DNA from: Bacteroidaceae bacterium
Lineage (GTDB): Bacteria; Bacteroidota; Bacteroidia; Bacteroidales; Bacteroidaceae
Assembly: GCA_024401275.1 (NCBI GenBank)
Contig: JAKSLJ010000001.1
Span: 62,001-126,000, forward strand
Direction of reading: 5' to 3'
DNA: 64,000 bases
Numbering within the stretch: the stretch's first letter is position 1; each line of letters begins with the position of its first letter. A model generated the notes under the pieces. The model ran no database searches and was not told the DNA's origin. It worked only from the letters and a program-made list of their open reading frames with translations. Shown here one piece after another: positions 16,090-25,400 of the stretch. The translations under genes and the position numbers were made by a program.

Positions 16090-17430
16090 TTATTTACTTG
16101 TCATTATGTCCAGCACCATTCGGTCTGTATCGTCCATGGCCTTTGCTCCGATGGAGGTGAGATTATGGATTGTCTTGTCAACATCATTGTCCACGATGCC
16201 TTCTGCCGATGTGACATGCTTGCCTTCCATAGCAAGGAGTGCAGATAGCAATGCAGTTGAGACTCCAGAGGCAATCTTCAGCGAGCAGCTTGGCTTTGCC
16301 CCGTCGCAGATCATGCCGGTAAGGTTGGCTATCATATTGTTTACGGCAAAGCAGATGCGGTCGTAATCACCGCCCATGAGGTAAGTTATGCCGCAACTTG
16401 CTCCCGTGGAAGCCACCACGCAACCGCAAAGTGCAGACAGTGTGCCGAGGCTTTGCTTTATGTAAATGGCAGTCAGGTGCGAGAGAGTGAGAGCGCGGAT
16501 GAGTTCTTCCTCCGTATTCTGGTTCTCCTGAGCATAGACCACAACAGGATTCGTGGCACAGATGCCTTGGTTGCCACTTCCGGAATTGCTCATCACCGGC
16601 ACCATAGCTCCTCCCATACGGGCATCACAGGCGAGGGCAGTCTTTGATATGATGTGTGAGAATATGCTGTTGCCGAAAATGCCGTGCGACATTGGGCGCT
16701 CGATAGTCTTGCCCAGACAGTGGCCGTAGTTGCCGTGCACGCTTTCCTTTGCGGCATTCATGTTCAGCTCCTTCGCTTCGAGGATGAAGGAGATTTCGGA
16801 CAGAGGAGCCGTAGTTGCGAAATCATAGACGAGACGCAAAGAGAGAGAGGCCCCCTCATTCCCCCAAAGGGGGAGGTTTTTATTAGTTTTTAAGGCGCAA
16901 TTTTCATCCGTAGGGCCTATTGAAGACTCCCCCTTCGGGGGGTGGGGGGCAACGAAGTTTGTGTGGGAACCCGCAATAATTGCCCTTGCGCTCCGCATTG
17001 ACTTTAATTCTGCATCCAGCATTCTACATTCTGCATTTACTATCGCCTCCACATAGAGTTTCTCCGTGATGTCCTCCTTCAGTTGGATGTTTATGCGACC
17101 TTCTGCGATGTATTTCTTTCCCTGTTCAAGAACCTCTGGTGTGAGGTCTTTGAGCACTTGCAGCTTGTATTCGCTCTTGCCAATGATTGCACCGAGTGCA
17201 ATGGCTATAGGCAGACCTATCATCCCCGTTCCAGGAATACCTACGCCCATAGCGTTCTTGAGCAGATTTGCCGACAGATGTACCTCTATTCTATCAGGCA
17301 AGCAACCTAGTTCTTCTGTTGCCTTAGCCACGCATAGAGCTACGCACATTGGTTCTGTGCAGCCCATTGCCGGCACGACCTGCTGCTTTATCAGAGATAT
17401 TATTTCTTCGCGTTCTTTTGTGGATAGCAT
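16090..17430 (-). CDS. L-cysteine desulfidase-like protein (UPF0597, CyuA/YhaM family)
   Basis: The 446-residue protein begins with the family signature VVPAMGCTEPMCVALC, where the Cys residues are thought to help hold a 4Fe-4S cluster. Further Cys-containing blocks are ALCGCVVASTGASCGI and MICDGAKPSCSLK. Members degrade L-cysteine to pyruvate, ammonia and sulfide. The family is usually around 430 residues. Here the region about residues 130-200 contains foreign-looking sequence: AECRMLDAEL from a heptamer array, then PHPPKGESS and LPLWGNEGA from two G/C-rich palindromes. The conserved parts on both sides are in one frame, so the gene may be functional. It lies 18 bases upstream of dsbD on the same strand. 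Confidence 0.85.
   Translation of the reverse strand: MLSTKEREEIISLIKQQVVPAMGCTEPMCVALCVAKATEELGCLPDRIEVHLSANLLKNAMGVGIPGTGMIGLPIAIALGAIIGKSEYKLQVLKDLTPEVLEQGKKYIAEGRINIQLKEDITEKLYVEAIVNAECRMLDAELKSMRSARAIIAGSHTNFVAPHPPKGESSIGPTDENCALKTNKNLPLWGNEGASLSLRLVYDFATTAPLSEISFILEAKELNMNAAKESVHGNYGHCLGKTIERPMSHGIFGNSIFSHIISKTALACDARMGGAMVPVMSNSGSGNQGICATNPVVVYAQENQNTEEELIRALTLSHLTAIYIKQSLGTLSALCGCVVASTGASCGITYLMGGDYDRICFAVNNMIANLTGMICDGAKPSCSLKIASGVSTALLSALLAMEGKHVTSAEGIVDNDVDKTIHNLTSIGAKAMDDTDRMVLDIMTSK
16850..16882. repeat. G/C-rich palindrome inserted in desulfidase gene, element A
   Basis: GGCCCCCTCATTCCCCC, then AAAGGGGGAGG; encodes LPLWGNEGA. Same family as 15368-15398. Confidence 0.75.
16924..16951. 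repeat. G/C-rich palindrome inserted in desulfidase gene, element B
   Basis: GACTCCCCCTTCGGGG, then GGTGGGGGGC; encodes PHPPKGESS. Same family as 15591-15619. Confidence 0.75.
17007..17037. repeat. ATTCTGC heptamer array inside the desulfidase gene
   Basis: Four units: ATTCTGC, ATCCAGC, ATTCTAC, ATTCTGC. Read on the minus strand it encodes NAECRMLDAEL. It is the most diverged of the ATTCTGC arrays in the window, suggesting an older insertion. Confidence 0.75.
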
Positions 17431-17455
17431 AGCTATATTTTTCTTTTTCTGGGTG

Positions 17456-17463
17456 CAAAGTTA
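17456..17463 (-). promoter_or_regulatory. -7 box upstream of desulfidase-dsbD-alaX-mtnN
   Basis: Minus strand TAACTTTG, about 26 bases upstream of the ATG. It probably drives the four genes leftward to 12738. Confidence 0.6.
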
Positions 17464-17547
17464 CGAATAAGTGAGAAGAATACAAAATGAAAGTCGCAAA
17501 ACTTTAATTTTTATTCTTAATGGGGAGGAAATTTGAAATTTCACCTG

Positions 17548-18771
17548 TTACCCAAGCATAATCTCGTCTTCAAGGTCGGAGATGAAGGCGGAGATAAGCT
17601 CTCGTGTTACCTTCTGCATAACGACGACATGAACGAGAGCACCTCCAAGGGCTTTGTCATAACCTTGTGCAAGATTGTATTTGTCGGTAAGTTTGTCAGA
17701 AGGTTTCTTCATTATGATGGTGTTGGAATGGGTGTTCTTCCAAGCTGGCCAACCTATTCTATGAAGTTCACCAAGGAAAAAAACCGTATTTTCAAGAATA
17801 GTCTGAGCCTGTTCCGACAGTCCTTCTATGCCGAGCCTGTCTATTATCCAATAGAATTTCAGTGGAATGATAGACGAACGTGAGCAGTTTATCATCGGCA
17901 TAGAGCCGTTGAGATAACCCACCTTAAAGGATTTCTGCGCTTCAAAGACAGAGTTTGTGGTGATGAAGAGTCCGCAAGGAGCATCTACGCCGAAGAACTT
18001 ATGTCCGCTGATGGCTATAGACTGATAGCCACATTTATTAATATCCACGATGTCGTGATGTTCCGTGAATGGTAGATAACCACCGAAGAGAGCTGCATCA
18101 ACATGGCGATAGACAGCCACCGGATTTACCTCGTCAAGGACATCGTTGAGAGCCTGCTGGTCGTCGATGGCGCCTTTGAAAGTAGAGCCGACGGAAAAGA
18201 TGACAAGTGCAGGACGTCCTGGATAAATGGCAGCACGAAGAGCTTCTGGCTTCATGCGTCCCATATCGTCGCAGTCAATGAGTCGGACTTCAAGGTTCTG
18301 AAGGTCACAAAGGCGCTTGTTGGAATAGTGTGATTCCTTTGATACATAGACAATTGGCAAGAGTCCTGTCTCGTTTTTGAGCTTTTGTGCTCCAAAGTAG
18401 ATGCCGTGGTTGTTTCCGTCCGTACCGCTAGCTGTGATTATGCCCCAAACATTGTCACGATTGAAGCCAAGAAGCGAAGCCATAAATTGGATAGTCTTGC
18501 GCTCAATGCTCATCGTTGTGAGGTTTACGGCACTGTCGCCGAAAGGATCTCCTGCATTGTTCATGAAGACACGTGTCATACCAGTGTTGACATACCAATC
18601 GTAGAACCCTTCCATATTGGAGGTTCCTGCAGTTGGGTAGCCAAGAACTTTACTGTAGTTCTCCTTGGCAACCTCTGCCATGTTCTCCAGAAACTCGTCG
18701 AAAGTGTTCACAAGGCGAATCTCCGGATCGCGCGTTGCATAATATTTTGGATTTATAAATCGTTTTTTCAT
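17548..18771 (-). CDS. hdc: Histidine decarboxylase, PLP-dependent
   Basis: A 407-residue group II decarboxylase. Visible sites are SGTDGNNHGIYFGA (cofactor phosphate region), VDAALFGGYLPF (Asp that contacts the pyridine nitrogen) and SGHKFFG, whose Lys forms the Schiff base. The overall sequence resembles the PLP-type histidine decarboxylases of Morganella and relatives, which convert histidine to histamine and use up a proton. Other group II substrates cannot be excluded by eye. It starts 3 bases after the stop of the cation/proton antiporter, so the two are surely co-transcribed; a role in pH homeostasis is a reasonable inference. No histidine/histamine antiporter is visible nearby. Confidence 0.82.
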   Translation of the reverse strand: MKKRFINPKYYATRDPEIRLVNTFDEFLENMAEVAKENYSKVLGYPTAGTSNMEGFYDWYVNTGMTRVFMNNAGDPFGDSAVNLTTMSIERKTIQFMASLLGFNRDNVWGIITASGTDGNNHGIYFGAQKLKNETGLLPIVYVSKESHYSNKRLCDLQNLEVRLIDCDDMGRMKPEALRAAIYPGRPALVIFSVGSTFKGAIDDQQALNDVLDEVNPVAVYRHVDAALFGGYLPFTEHHDIVDINKCGYQSIAISGHKFFGVDAPCGLFITTNSVFEAQKSFKVGYLNGSMPMINCSRSSIIPLKFYWIIDRLGIEGLSEQAQTILENTVFFLGELHRIGWPAWKNTHSNTIIMKKPSDKLTDKYNLAQGYDKALGGALVHVVVMQKVTRELISAFISDLEDEIMLG

Positions 18772-18774
18772 AGC

Positions 18775-20598
18775 TTACAGAAAACTTTTTATAGAGGTGG
18801 CTTCTGCCACAATCCAAACAATGTCTCCAGATTGGAATTTATAGTCTGGACTGATGACGGACAGTTTCTTCTCGCCTCGTTCCAAGCCTACAACCATAGC
18901 CTTATAGCGCTCACGAAGGTTCAGCTGTATAAGGTTCTTTTCGAAGAATATGCTTCCTTCTGATATTTCAATTTTCTTAAGAACCATTTCTTCTTCTTGC
19001 TTTGAATCGCTGTGCTCAAAGACGGCACCGTTGATGGCTTGGGCGAAGAGTGCCATATCCTCATCGCCACCGATAACCTGCAGACGGTCGCCTGGCAAAA
19101 GAATCTCACTTGCAAGTGGGATGTTTATTCGTCTGCTGCCTCGCAAGATGCTGCTGACATGGACATTGAATATCGTACCAAGCTGCATTTCCATCAGAGT
19201 GCGTCCCATCCATCGGGAGTCTTCCGGAATGGTGAATTCTGAGATGTGGATATCGCGGTTCATCAGTTTCAGCGAATTCTGTGGCAGATTGCCGGCATTT
19301 ATCTTTGTCTGCAGATAGAAACTGTTGGCAAAGACTTTTATGCGATTCTTTATCGCATTGACAAACGCTTCAACATATTTGCTATGCATCTGATAGTTCT
19401 CCGTAGAGCGATTGTTAGCCCAATTAAGGATACGCTCTGACAGCAGTTTTTCCAATCCGCTATATGCCGGTTCAGCCGCGCGAATCATGTAAGGAGTAAG
19501 GAAGGTTGTTATGACGGAAACGGTAACAACGACAGGGTAGATGAAGTCGGAAATGACGCCTAACGAGAGTCCTACAGTGGCAATGATGAAGGAGAATTCG
19601 CCTATCTGCGCCATAGAGAAACCGCAGCGCATAGCTGACTTCAGCGATTCTCCGCTGATGAAATAACCGATACTCCCGAAGATTGCCTGTCCGAATATGA
19701 TGGCAAGTACAAGGACAAGAATCGGCAGAGCATAGTCATCAAGTATGGCGGGATCGACAAGCATACCGACCGACACGAAGAAGATTGCTCCGAAAAGATT
19801 CTTCACGGGTTCCACGACCTTTTTAATCTTCTCAACATCTGACGTTTCTGACATCACAGAACCGACAAGGAATGCGCCGAGGGCTGTGCTGAAACCGCAT
19901 TCTGCGCTTATGATAGCCATAGTACAGCAGAGTCCGAGAGAAACAATGAGCTGTGTCTCGGCAGAAGCAAGATGGCGTATTTTCTTGAACAGCACAGGGA
20001 TAAGTACCAGTCCTGATGCGAATGATATTACAAGGAAAGCCAAAATGCCGAGCAGGCTGTTCAAGATGGAACCTCCTTCTATCGAACCGCCAGCAATGGT
20101 CTGCAATATAACCATCATCACGATGCCGAAAATGTCCTCCAAGATTAGCACGCTCATTACCATGGACGAGAACTTATACTGGTGTAGCTGAAGGTCGTCA
20201 AAGGCTTTGTAGATGATTGTCGTGGAACTCATGGCAAGCATACCGCCGAGGAAAAGGCAGTTCATATCGCTCCAACCGAACGACTTACCGACAAAAATTC
20301 CGAGTGTAACCATCGCTGCAATGGTTATCAACGCCGCCTTTACCGGAGCCCATCCTTGCTTTAGGATTTTCTTGACAGAGAATTCCAGTCCAAGGCAGAA
20401 CATAAGGAACATCACGCCTATCTCTGCCCATTCGTCAACGGAGTTGTTCTGGTCTTCAACAGTAGGCATATAAGGCATTTTTGCGCTGATTAAAAAACCT
20501 GCGACAATATAGCCTAGAACCACCGGTTGCTTCAGTTTCTTGAACAGAAGAGTTACGAAGCCGGCAACGATCAATATTAGTCCGAGATCTTGAATCAT
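18775..20598 (-). CDS. CPA2-family cation:proton antiporter with TrkA-C domains
   Basis: A 607-residue KefB/CPA2-type transporter. The first 390 residues form about 12 membrane segments (MIQDLGLILIVAGFVTLLF, then VLGYIVAGFLIS, GALIGSV-like FLVGSVMSET). The cytoplasmic part contains two TrkA-C like modules (DSRWMGRTLMEMQLG, then LPGDRLQVIGG, and SPDYKFQSGDIVWIVAEA) that usually bind nucleotides or ions and gate transport. It exchanges K+ or Na+ for H+. Its ATG overlaps the stop of the preceding lipoprotein gene by one base, and the decarboxylase follows at once, making a tight three-gene operon. Confidence 0.9.
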   Translation of the reverse strand: MIQDLGLILIVAGFVTLLFKKLKQPVVLGYIVAGFLISAKMPYMPTVEDQNNSVDEWAEIGVMFLMFCLGLEFSVKKILKQGWAPVKAALITIAAMVTLGIFVGKSFGWSDMNCLFLGGMLAMSSTTIIYKAFDDLQLHQYKFSSMVMSVLILEDIFGIVMMVILQTIAGGSIEGGSILNSLLGILAFLVISFASGLVLIPVLFKKIRHLASAETQLIVSLGLCCTMAIISAECGFSTALGAFLVGSVMSETSDVEKIKKVVEPVKNLFGAIFFVSVGMLVDPAILDDYALPILVLVLAIIFGQAIFGSIGYFISGESLKSAMRCGFSMAQIGEFSFIIATVGLSLGVISDFIYPVVVTVSVITTFLTPYMIRAAEPAYSGLEKLLSERILNWANNRSTENYQMHSKYVEAFVNAIKNRIKVFANSFYLQTKINAGNLPQNSLKLMNRDIHISEFTIPEDSRWMGRTLMEMQLGTIFNVHVSSILRGSRRINIPLASEILLPGDRLQVIGGDEDMALFAQAINGAVFEHSDSKQEEEMVLKKIEISEGSIFFEKNLIQLNLRERYKAMVVGLERGEKKLSVISPDYKFQSGDIVWIVAEATSIKSFL

Positions 20599-21509
20599 CA
20601 GAAATTAAATGTCTGTTCTGTCCAGTCCTTGTCTGCTTTTAAGCTGATGTTAAATGGAGATAGGGAGTCCTCGCCAGTTCCTGGGATGCTAGTCCCACCT
20701 CCGAATATGCTGCCATTGTAATTGGTAATCATGCCTTGGGTTACAGGAACATCTTCCAACACCGTCTTCAGCAGTTCTGTCTTTCCGTCAGCAGCCAGAG
20801 CCGTGATTGTAACCTTCAAGACATCATCCTTCTCATGTGGGATGGTGTAGATGTCGAACGTGTTCCTTGTTGCGGTTGCCGCATCGGCTGCAACGCTGCG
20901 GTATTCTGTTTGACGAGATTGTATTCTGCCAAAGCCGGTTTTAGCATTGAGGGCAGAGCTGCCACCCGAATACTCAAATTTCAATTGCTTGACATCCGCA
21001 GGAATCGATTCGTTGAGGTTCAGTCGGAGCATGCCTACGCAACGCTTCATTGTGATGTCCTTAGTCAGCGAACCATTCAGGTTAATCTGTTCGTAATAAT
21101 AGAATGTGTCTGTAACCTTATTGTCGGTAAAGCGGATGGAGTCTGGCTTTGATATTGTGGCATTGCCGCCTGTGCTGTGAGCAACGATTACTATTTCATA
21201 TACTCCGTCGTTGAGATTAGCCTTTAGCGTACCGAAACCTCCTGTTTTGGAATCTTGATTGACGCTAGCTACTTTTTTCCCGTTTGAGTCAAAGACAGCA
21301 AAGCCAATCCTGGAGCAGATTTCATTTATTCCGACAGTTGCCCTTGATGTAGGGTTGATGTCAAAACTGCTCTTCTCGAAAGGAGAAATCCTTATCGTAA
21401 GTTGAGAACCTCCTTTGCTTGCAACGTCTTCTTCATCAAGAATGTATCTTGCACAGCCTGATAGTGCAATAATCGTTAAAAGAAGAAATGGGTATATACG
21501 ATTTTTCAT
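20598..21509 (-). CDS. FimB/Mfa2-like fimbrial-type lipoprotein
   Basis: Starting at the ATG complementary to 21507-21509 the protein has 303 residues with a lipoprotein signal (LLLTIIALSGCARY). The mature part is beta-rich: QLTIRISPFEKSSF, then EICSRIGFAVFDSNGKKVAS and GVYEIVIVAHSTGGNATI, with the later MKRCVGMLRLNL. This is the pattern of FimB/Mfa2-type anchor or accessory proteins of Bacteroidetes fimbriae. No other fimbrial gene is nearby. The longer open frame to 21614 would place 35 residues ahead of the signal peptide and beyond the promoter, so I reject it. A well-formed promoter and a 5'-leader hairpin lie upstream. Confidence 0.72.
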   Translation of the reverse strand: MKNRIYPFLLLTIIALSGCARYILDEEDVASKGGSQLTIRISPFEKSSFDINPTSRATVGINEICSRIGFAVFDSNGKKVASVNQDSKTGGFGTLKANLNDGVYEIVIVAHSTGGNATISKPDSIRFTDNKVTDTFYYYEQINLNGSLTKDITMKRCVGMLRLNLNESIPADVKQLKFEYSGGSSALNAKTGFGRIQSRQTEYRSVAADAATATRNTFDIYTIPHEKDDVLKVTITALAADGKTELLKTVLEDVPVTQGMITNYNGSIFGGGTSIPGTGEDSLSPFNISLKADKDWTEQTFNF

Positions 21510-21552
21510 TACGGAATGAAATTTTGTTTGATAAAATGAACTCAATATGGCA

Positions 21553-21573
21553 GTGCGTTTAGAAAAAACGCAC
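21553..21573 (-). promoter_or_regulatory. Hairpin in leader of the fimbrial-type lipoprotein
   Basis: GTGCGTTT and AAACGCAC form a perfect 8-bp stem with a 5-base loop within the predicted ~70-base leader. It lacks a following T tract, so it is more likely an mRNA-stabilising or regulatory stem than a terminator. Confidence 0.45.
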
Positions 21574-21584
21574 ATTATCGCGGG

Positions 21585-21615
21585 CAAAATTAACAATTTT
21601 ATTTGAAATAACAAA
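21585..21615 (-). promoter_or_regulatory. Promoter of lipoprotein-antiporter-hdc operon
   Basis: Minus strand TTTG (21612-21615), 19-base spacer, TAATTTTG (21585-21592). Exact consensus match. Confidence 0.75.
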
Positions 21616-21665
21616 AAGATTGCAACGAAATAGTGAAATATGAAAAAGAAAGGAGAAAAATAGTG

Positions 21666-21726
21666 AATAAAAATGCTGCGGAAAGAGAGCTATAGTCTTG
21701 GCTAAAGAAATGCTCCTTTCCGCAGC
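21666..21726 (-). terminator. Terminator of the candidate leftward transcript
   Basis: An 11-bp stem closing an internal arm, followed on the minus strand by a T-rich run (ATTTTTATT). There is no equivalent T tract on the plus strand, so it acts leftward. Confidence 0.7.
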
Positions 21727-22260
21727 TTATGTATAAACTTTATGAAGAATCTGCAAAAAATGATGAGTTCAAAGTGTTCAATTTTGTTGTTCCTCCTTCG
21801 GCTAGTTCTCAGCCGAATCATAGGATATCGGCTGAGAAACTTTAGCCATTGAGGACTCTTCCCTTTCCTTCCTTGTCCCACTACTGCCAGCTCTCCAATT
21901 GGAGAGTTGGTAGCTTGTGGCTTGTGCTAACGCTTCACAGCGGTAACAAAGAAAACAATTAAGGATGAATATAACTTTTTTTCATAACTAACCTTCAAAC
22001 TTTTTGTGGAAATCGGAGTTTTCCTTTCTTTTTCCTTTTGCGGCAACCTTGATTTTGACTTCTTTTGTGCCTGTGGGCGAACAGTGTTCTTGAGATAAAG
22101 AATCTGTTCCTTGCCCGCAGTCTGCACAAAGAGCACTTTTTTGCAAGTTCTGTTTATAGGTTGAATCCTGCTTGCCTTAGTGCCTTCTAATTATCATAGG
22201 TTAAGGTTGATTTTGCAATGGATTGATGCGCCATAGGCACAGGAGAAGTCCTGATTTCGG
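21666..22260 (-). ncRNA. Candidate ~590-nt leftward transcript without a clear gene
   Basis: A perfect promoter (22264-22296) fires into this region and a terminator closes it: GCTGCGGAAAG/CTTTCCGCAGC (21675-21726) followed on the minus strand by ATTTTTATT (21674-21666). Inside are strong helices: TTCTCAGCCG/CGGCTGAGAA (about 21806-21838), CTCTCCAATTGGAGAG (about 21891-21906), and a long arm in which GTGC...GGGC..GAACAG pairs with CTGTTC.GCCC...GCAC (22070-22137). The only open frame is a 69-codon basic peptide from GTG 22136 to 21927 with no good start or homologue that I recognise. It does not match tmRNA, RNase P, SRP or 6S RNA motifs that I could recall. It could be a regulatory RNA, a small-protein mRNA, or a decayed gene. 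Confidence 0.45.
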
Positions 22261-22263
22261 CTG

Positions 22264-22296
22264 CAAAGGTACTATTTTTATATTATAGTGCGCAAA
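22264..22296 (-). promoter_or_regulatory. Strong leftward promoter
   Basis: Minus strand TTTG (22293-22296), 21-base spacer, TACCTTTG (22264-22271), then CAGCC. Predicted start near 22258. Confidence 0.75.
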
Positions 22297-22485
22297 TTTT
22301 CCTGTTACCAAAATCTTTTCAAATGAAACATTCGGTGTCTAATTTGGCGCAATTAGTATTTCAAAAAAATCAAGTATATGGTCATAAACGGCTGAAAATC
22401 AACTAAAATACTCGTTTTTGCGACAAAGATACATGTTTTCTCGCAAAAAAACATCTTTTTTCTTGCGTGTATCGTATAAAAAGTA

Positions 22486-22493
22486 TAATTTTG
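22486..22493 (+). promoter_or_regulatory. -7 box immediately before the hybrid sensor ATG
   Basis: TAATTTTG followed by CAGC and then ATG at 22498. The usual distance from this box to the first transcribed base places the 5' end at or within a few bases of the start codon, implying a leaderless or near-leaderless message. Confidence 0.6.
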
Positions 22494-22497
22494 CAGC

Positions 22498-25400
22498 ATG
22501 AAACATTTAATAACCCTTATATTCTTTGCACTTGTCAGTCTTACGACCAACGCTCAGTCATACCGTCTTTTCAATTCAGACAATGACTTGCCGAATACGC
22601 TTATCAATAGCATTTTTCAGGATCATCTAGGCTTGATTTGGGTAGCTACGGAGGATGGCCTGTGCTGTTATGACGGTGTAAAATTCGTGACTTACAAGCA
22701 TAAGGAAGGCGATGATACTTCATTATCGCACAATCTTGTTCGCTGTGTTATTGAGGACAAGGAGGAGAATCTTTGGATAGGAACGCACAACGGATTGCAG
22801 TATTTTGACCGTAATAAACAGCGTTTTTCTCCGCTGGCAACGGACGATAAGGGGAAGTTGCTTATGGGAAATGTCAATAAAATCATTCAGTTGAGCAACG
22901 GCGAGATATGGGTTTCCGGAAACGATTTGTACAAGGCAACAATCAATGGTGGCAAGTTGGAGGCTAAAATCATAGATTATCCAGGTCCGCACCATTTTAT
23001 TCAGGACATTATGGAAGATGCAGAAGGAAACATCTGGTCAATGCATCTCCATGATGGCATTTATGTATATAGAAGCAGGGACAAGGTTGTTAAGCATTAT
23101 TTTGGAGGAATTGACGGTGTATCATATATGCGTATCGGAACAGATGAGCGTGGAAACGTCTTTGCTTCGGCACACGGAATGGGCGTGATGCAGTTCAACA
23201 AAGCCCTTGATAAGTTTGAGATTATCCCTGGAACGGAGAATCTTTTGGCTATTTCCCTTGACTTCAACGGACATGGGGACATGTATATAGGAACAGACGG
23301 CATGGGCTTTTATTCTTACAACATAGGCAAGAAGGAATTGGTCTATCAGCTTATGGAGAATAAGTTCTTCAATTTCCGCCGCTCCAAGATTCACGCTATG
23401 CTCATGGATTCCGACGGAGATGTGTGGCTCGGAATTTACCAGAAGGGCGTTATGCTCATAAAGAACAAGTCGAATCTCTTCAATACAATAGGCCACCGTA
23501 CATTCGAGAAGAACATTATCGGAAGCGAGGCTGTTACCAGCATTGCAGAGGACATTCTGGGCAGAATGTGGATTGCTACCGATAATGATGGTGTTTACGC
23601 CATCGGAAGTGACGGCGATAATGTGCAGCATTTCTCATATTCCCAGAATCCCGCCATGCCAAAAATCATACTTGGAATCGTATCGGACAAGAAAGGTAGG
23701 GTGTGGACGGCTTCATATACAGATGGTCTTGGCTATCTGACTTCTGCTGGTCAGTATGTGAAATACCCTCTTTACAGCAAGTCCAGCAAGATTGCGGTAA
23801 GCAGTGCCATGGCTACGTATCTTGACTATGAGGGAAAACTCTGGACGGTAACACTCGGTAACAATCTCTATTGTATAGACACGAATACCGATCAGCTTAT
23901 CGAGATGTATTCCGAGACACCGGAAATCAACGCTTGGCAATGTTCCGTTTATCGTGCAAAGAACGGAAAACTGTATGTCGGCACTTATGACGGTCTGTAT
24001 GTTGTGACTGTCCAGAAAGGCAAGTTGGCGGTGGAAAGTCATGTCCTTGGTGGCATAATCATTAACTCCATCACTGAGGATGCCACAGGAAATATCTGGA
24101 TGGCAACTCCTGTCGGATTGTCAATGCTTGACACAAAGACAAAAAAGATTACTACGCTCACTACTGCCAATGGCTTGCCTACCAATACGGTTTATTCAGT
24201 ACGCTGCGACATGCTAGGCTATGTATGGGCAGCAACAAGCGGTGGACTTGCCGAGTTCAATAAGTCCATGAACCACGTCACCAACTTCTATGCTTCTGAC
24301 GGTCTGCAGGGTAATGAGTTTTCGCGCAATGCGGCTTTCACTGACAGCAAGGGGCGGGTTTGGTTTGGTGGTAGCAATGGCGTAACTTATTTCGACACCA
24401 AGGAGATGAGTGTTCCTGAAAGCAATTGGGATGTCCGCGTTACAGACTTTTATGTCAACAACAATCCTGTAAACACCACTACTGAGTCTGGCTTCTGGAA
24501 TGTTATTGATACCAATGTGCTTGAAGCAAAGGAGTTTCATCTAAGTAATGACGACAACAGTTTCACAATAGAGTTTGCCACCAAGCAGCTCAACTCGCCT
24601 GACGGACTAATCTATGAATATTCCGTTGATGGCGCCGAACCAATTGTTCTTCCTGCTGGAACGAACCGCATTTCGTTCAGCAATCTTTCGTCAGGAACAT
24701 ACCATATCAAGATTGGCGTTCACGACAATTCCGAGGCAAATCCGTGTGAAATCACGGTCAAGGTTCATACAACGATCTTCAATCATTGGATAGCCTGGAT
24801 ATTGTATCTCCTCATCTTGGCGGTTCTTGTCTATAAGGCTGTACAGTATCTGCAGAAATGGTTCAAGACAAAGAACGAACTTCGCCGCCATAAGCATCAG
24901 GAGGAAATCAACGAGTCACGACTCCAGATGTTCACGAATATCTCACATGATATTCGAACTCCTATGACGCTTATAATCAGTCCTCTTGAACGACTGATGA
25001 AGAACGATTCCGACGAGACTAAGCGTCATAACAGTTACGAGACAATGTATCGCAATGCCAACCGTATCCTTTCGCTCGTCAATCAGCTTATGGATGTGCG
25101 CAAGTTGGAGAACGGCAAGCTGGAGTTGAGTCTGTCGCAGCAGGACATTATACCTATTATAAATAATGTGTGCGAGGCTTTCGTGGAGAAGGCTGTTGAG
25201 CGTAATATTACCTTCACCTATATCCACGACGGCATTGACCGCATCTATGCCAATGTCGATTTGCAGCATTTTGACAAGATCTTTGCCAACCTCATCTCCA
25301 ATGCCATGAAGTTTGCGCCAGACAATGGTATTGTTACTGTCTGCGTAAACCGTTTGCCTGACAGTAAGGTGCAGATTCGTGTCAGCGATAATGGTATTGG

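Noticed and set aside
21927-22136. 69-codon basic peptide in the candidate RNA
   Set aside because: GTG start without ribosome-binding signal, low complexity Lys-rich middle, and it overlaps a strong RNA helix. Kept only as an alternative explanation for the transcript.
22150-22200. tRNA or tmRNA end suggested by GGTTGAATCC
   Set aside because: The arm pairs for only three bases, there is no anticodon arm or CCA end, and the motif lies on the wrong strand for the predicted transcript.
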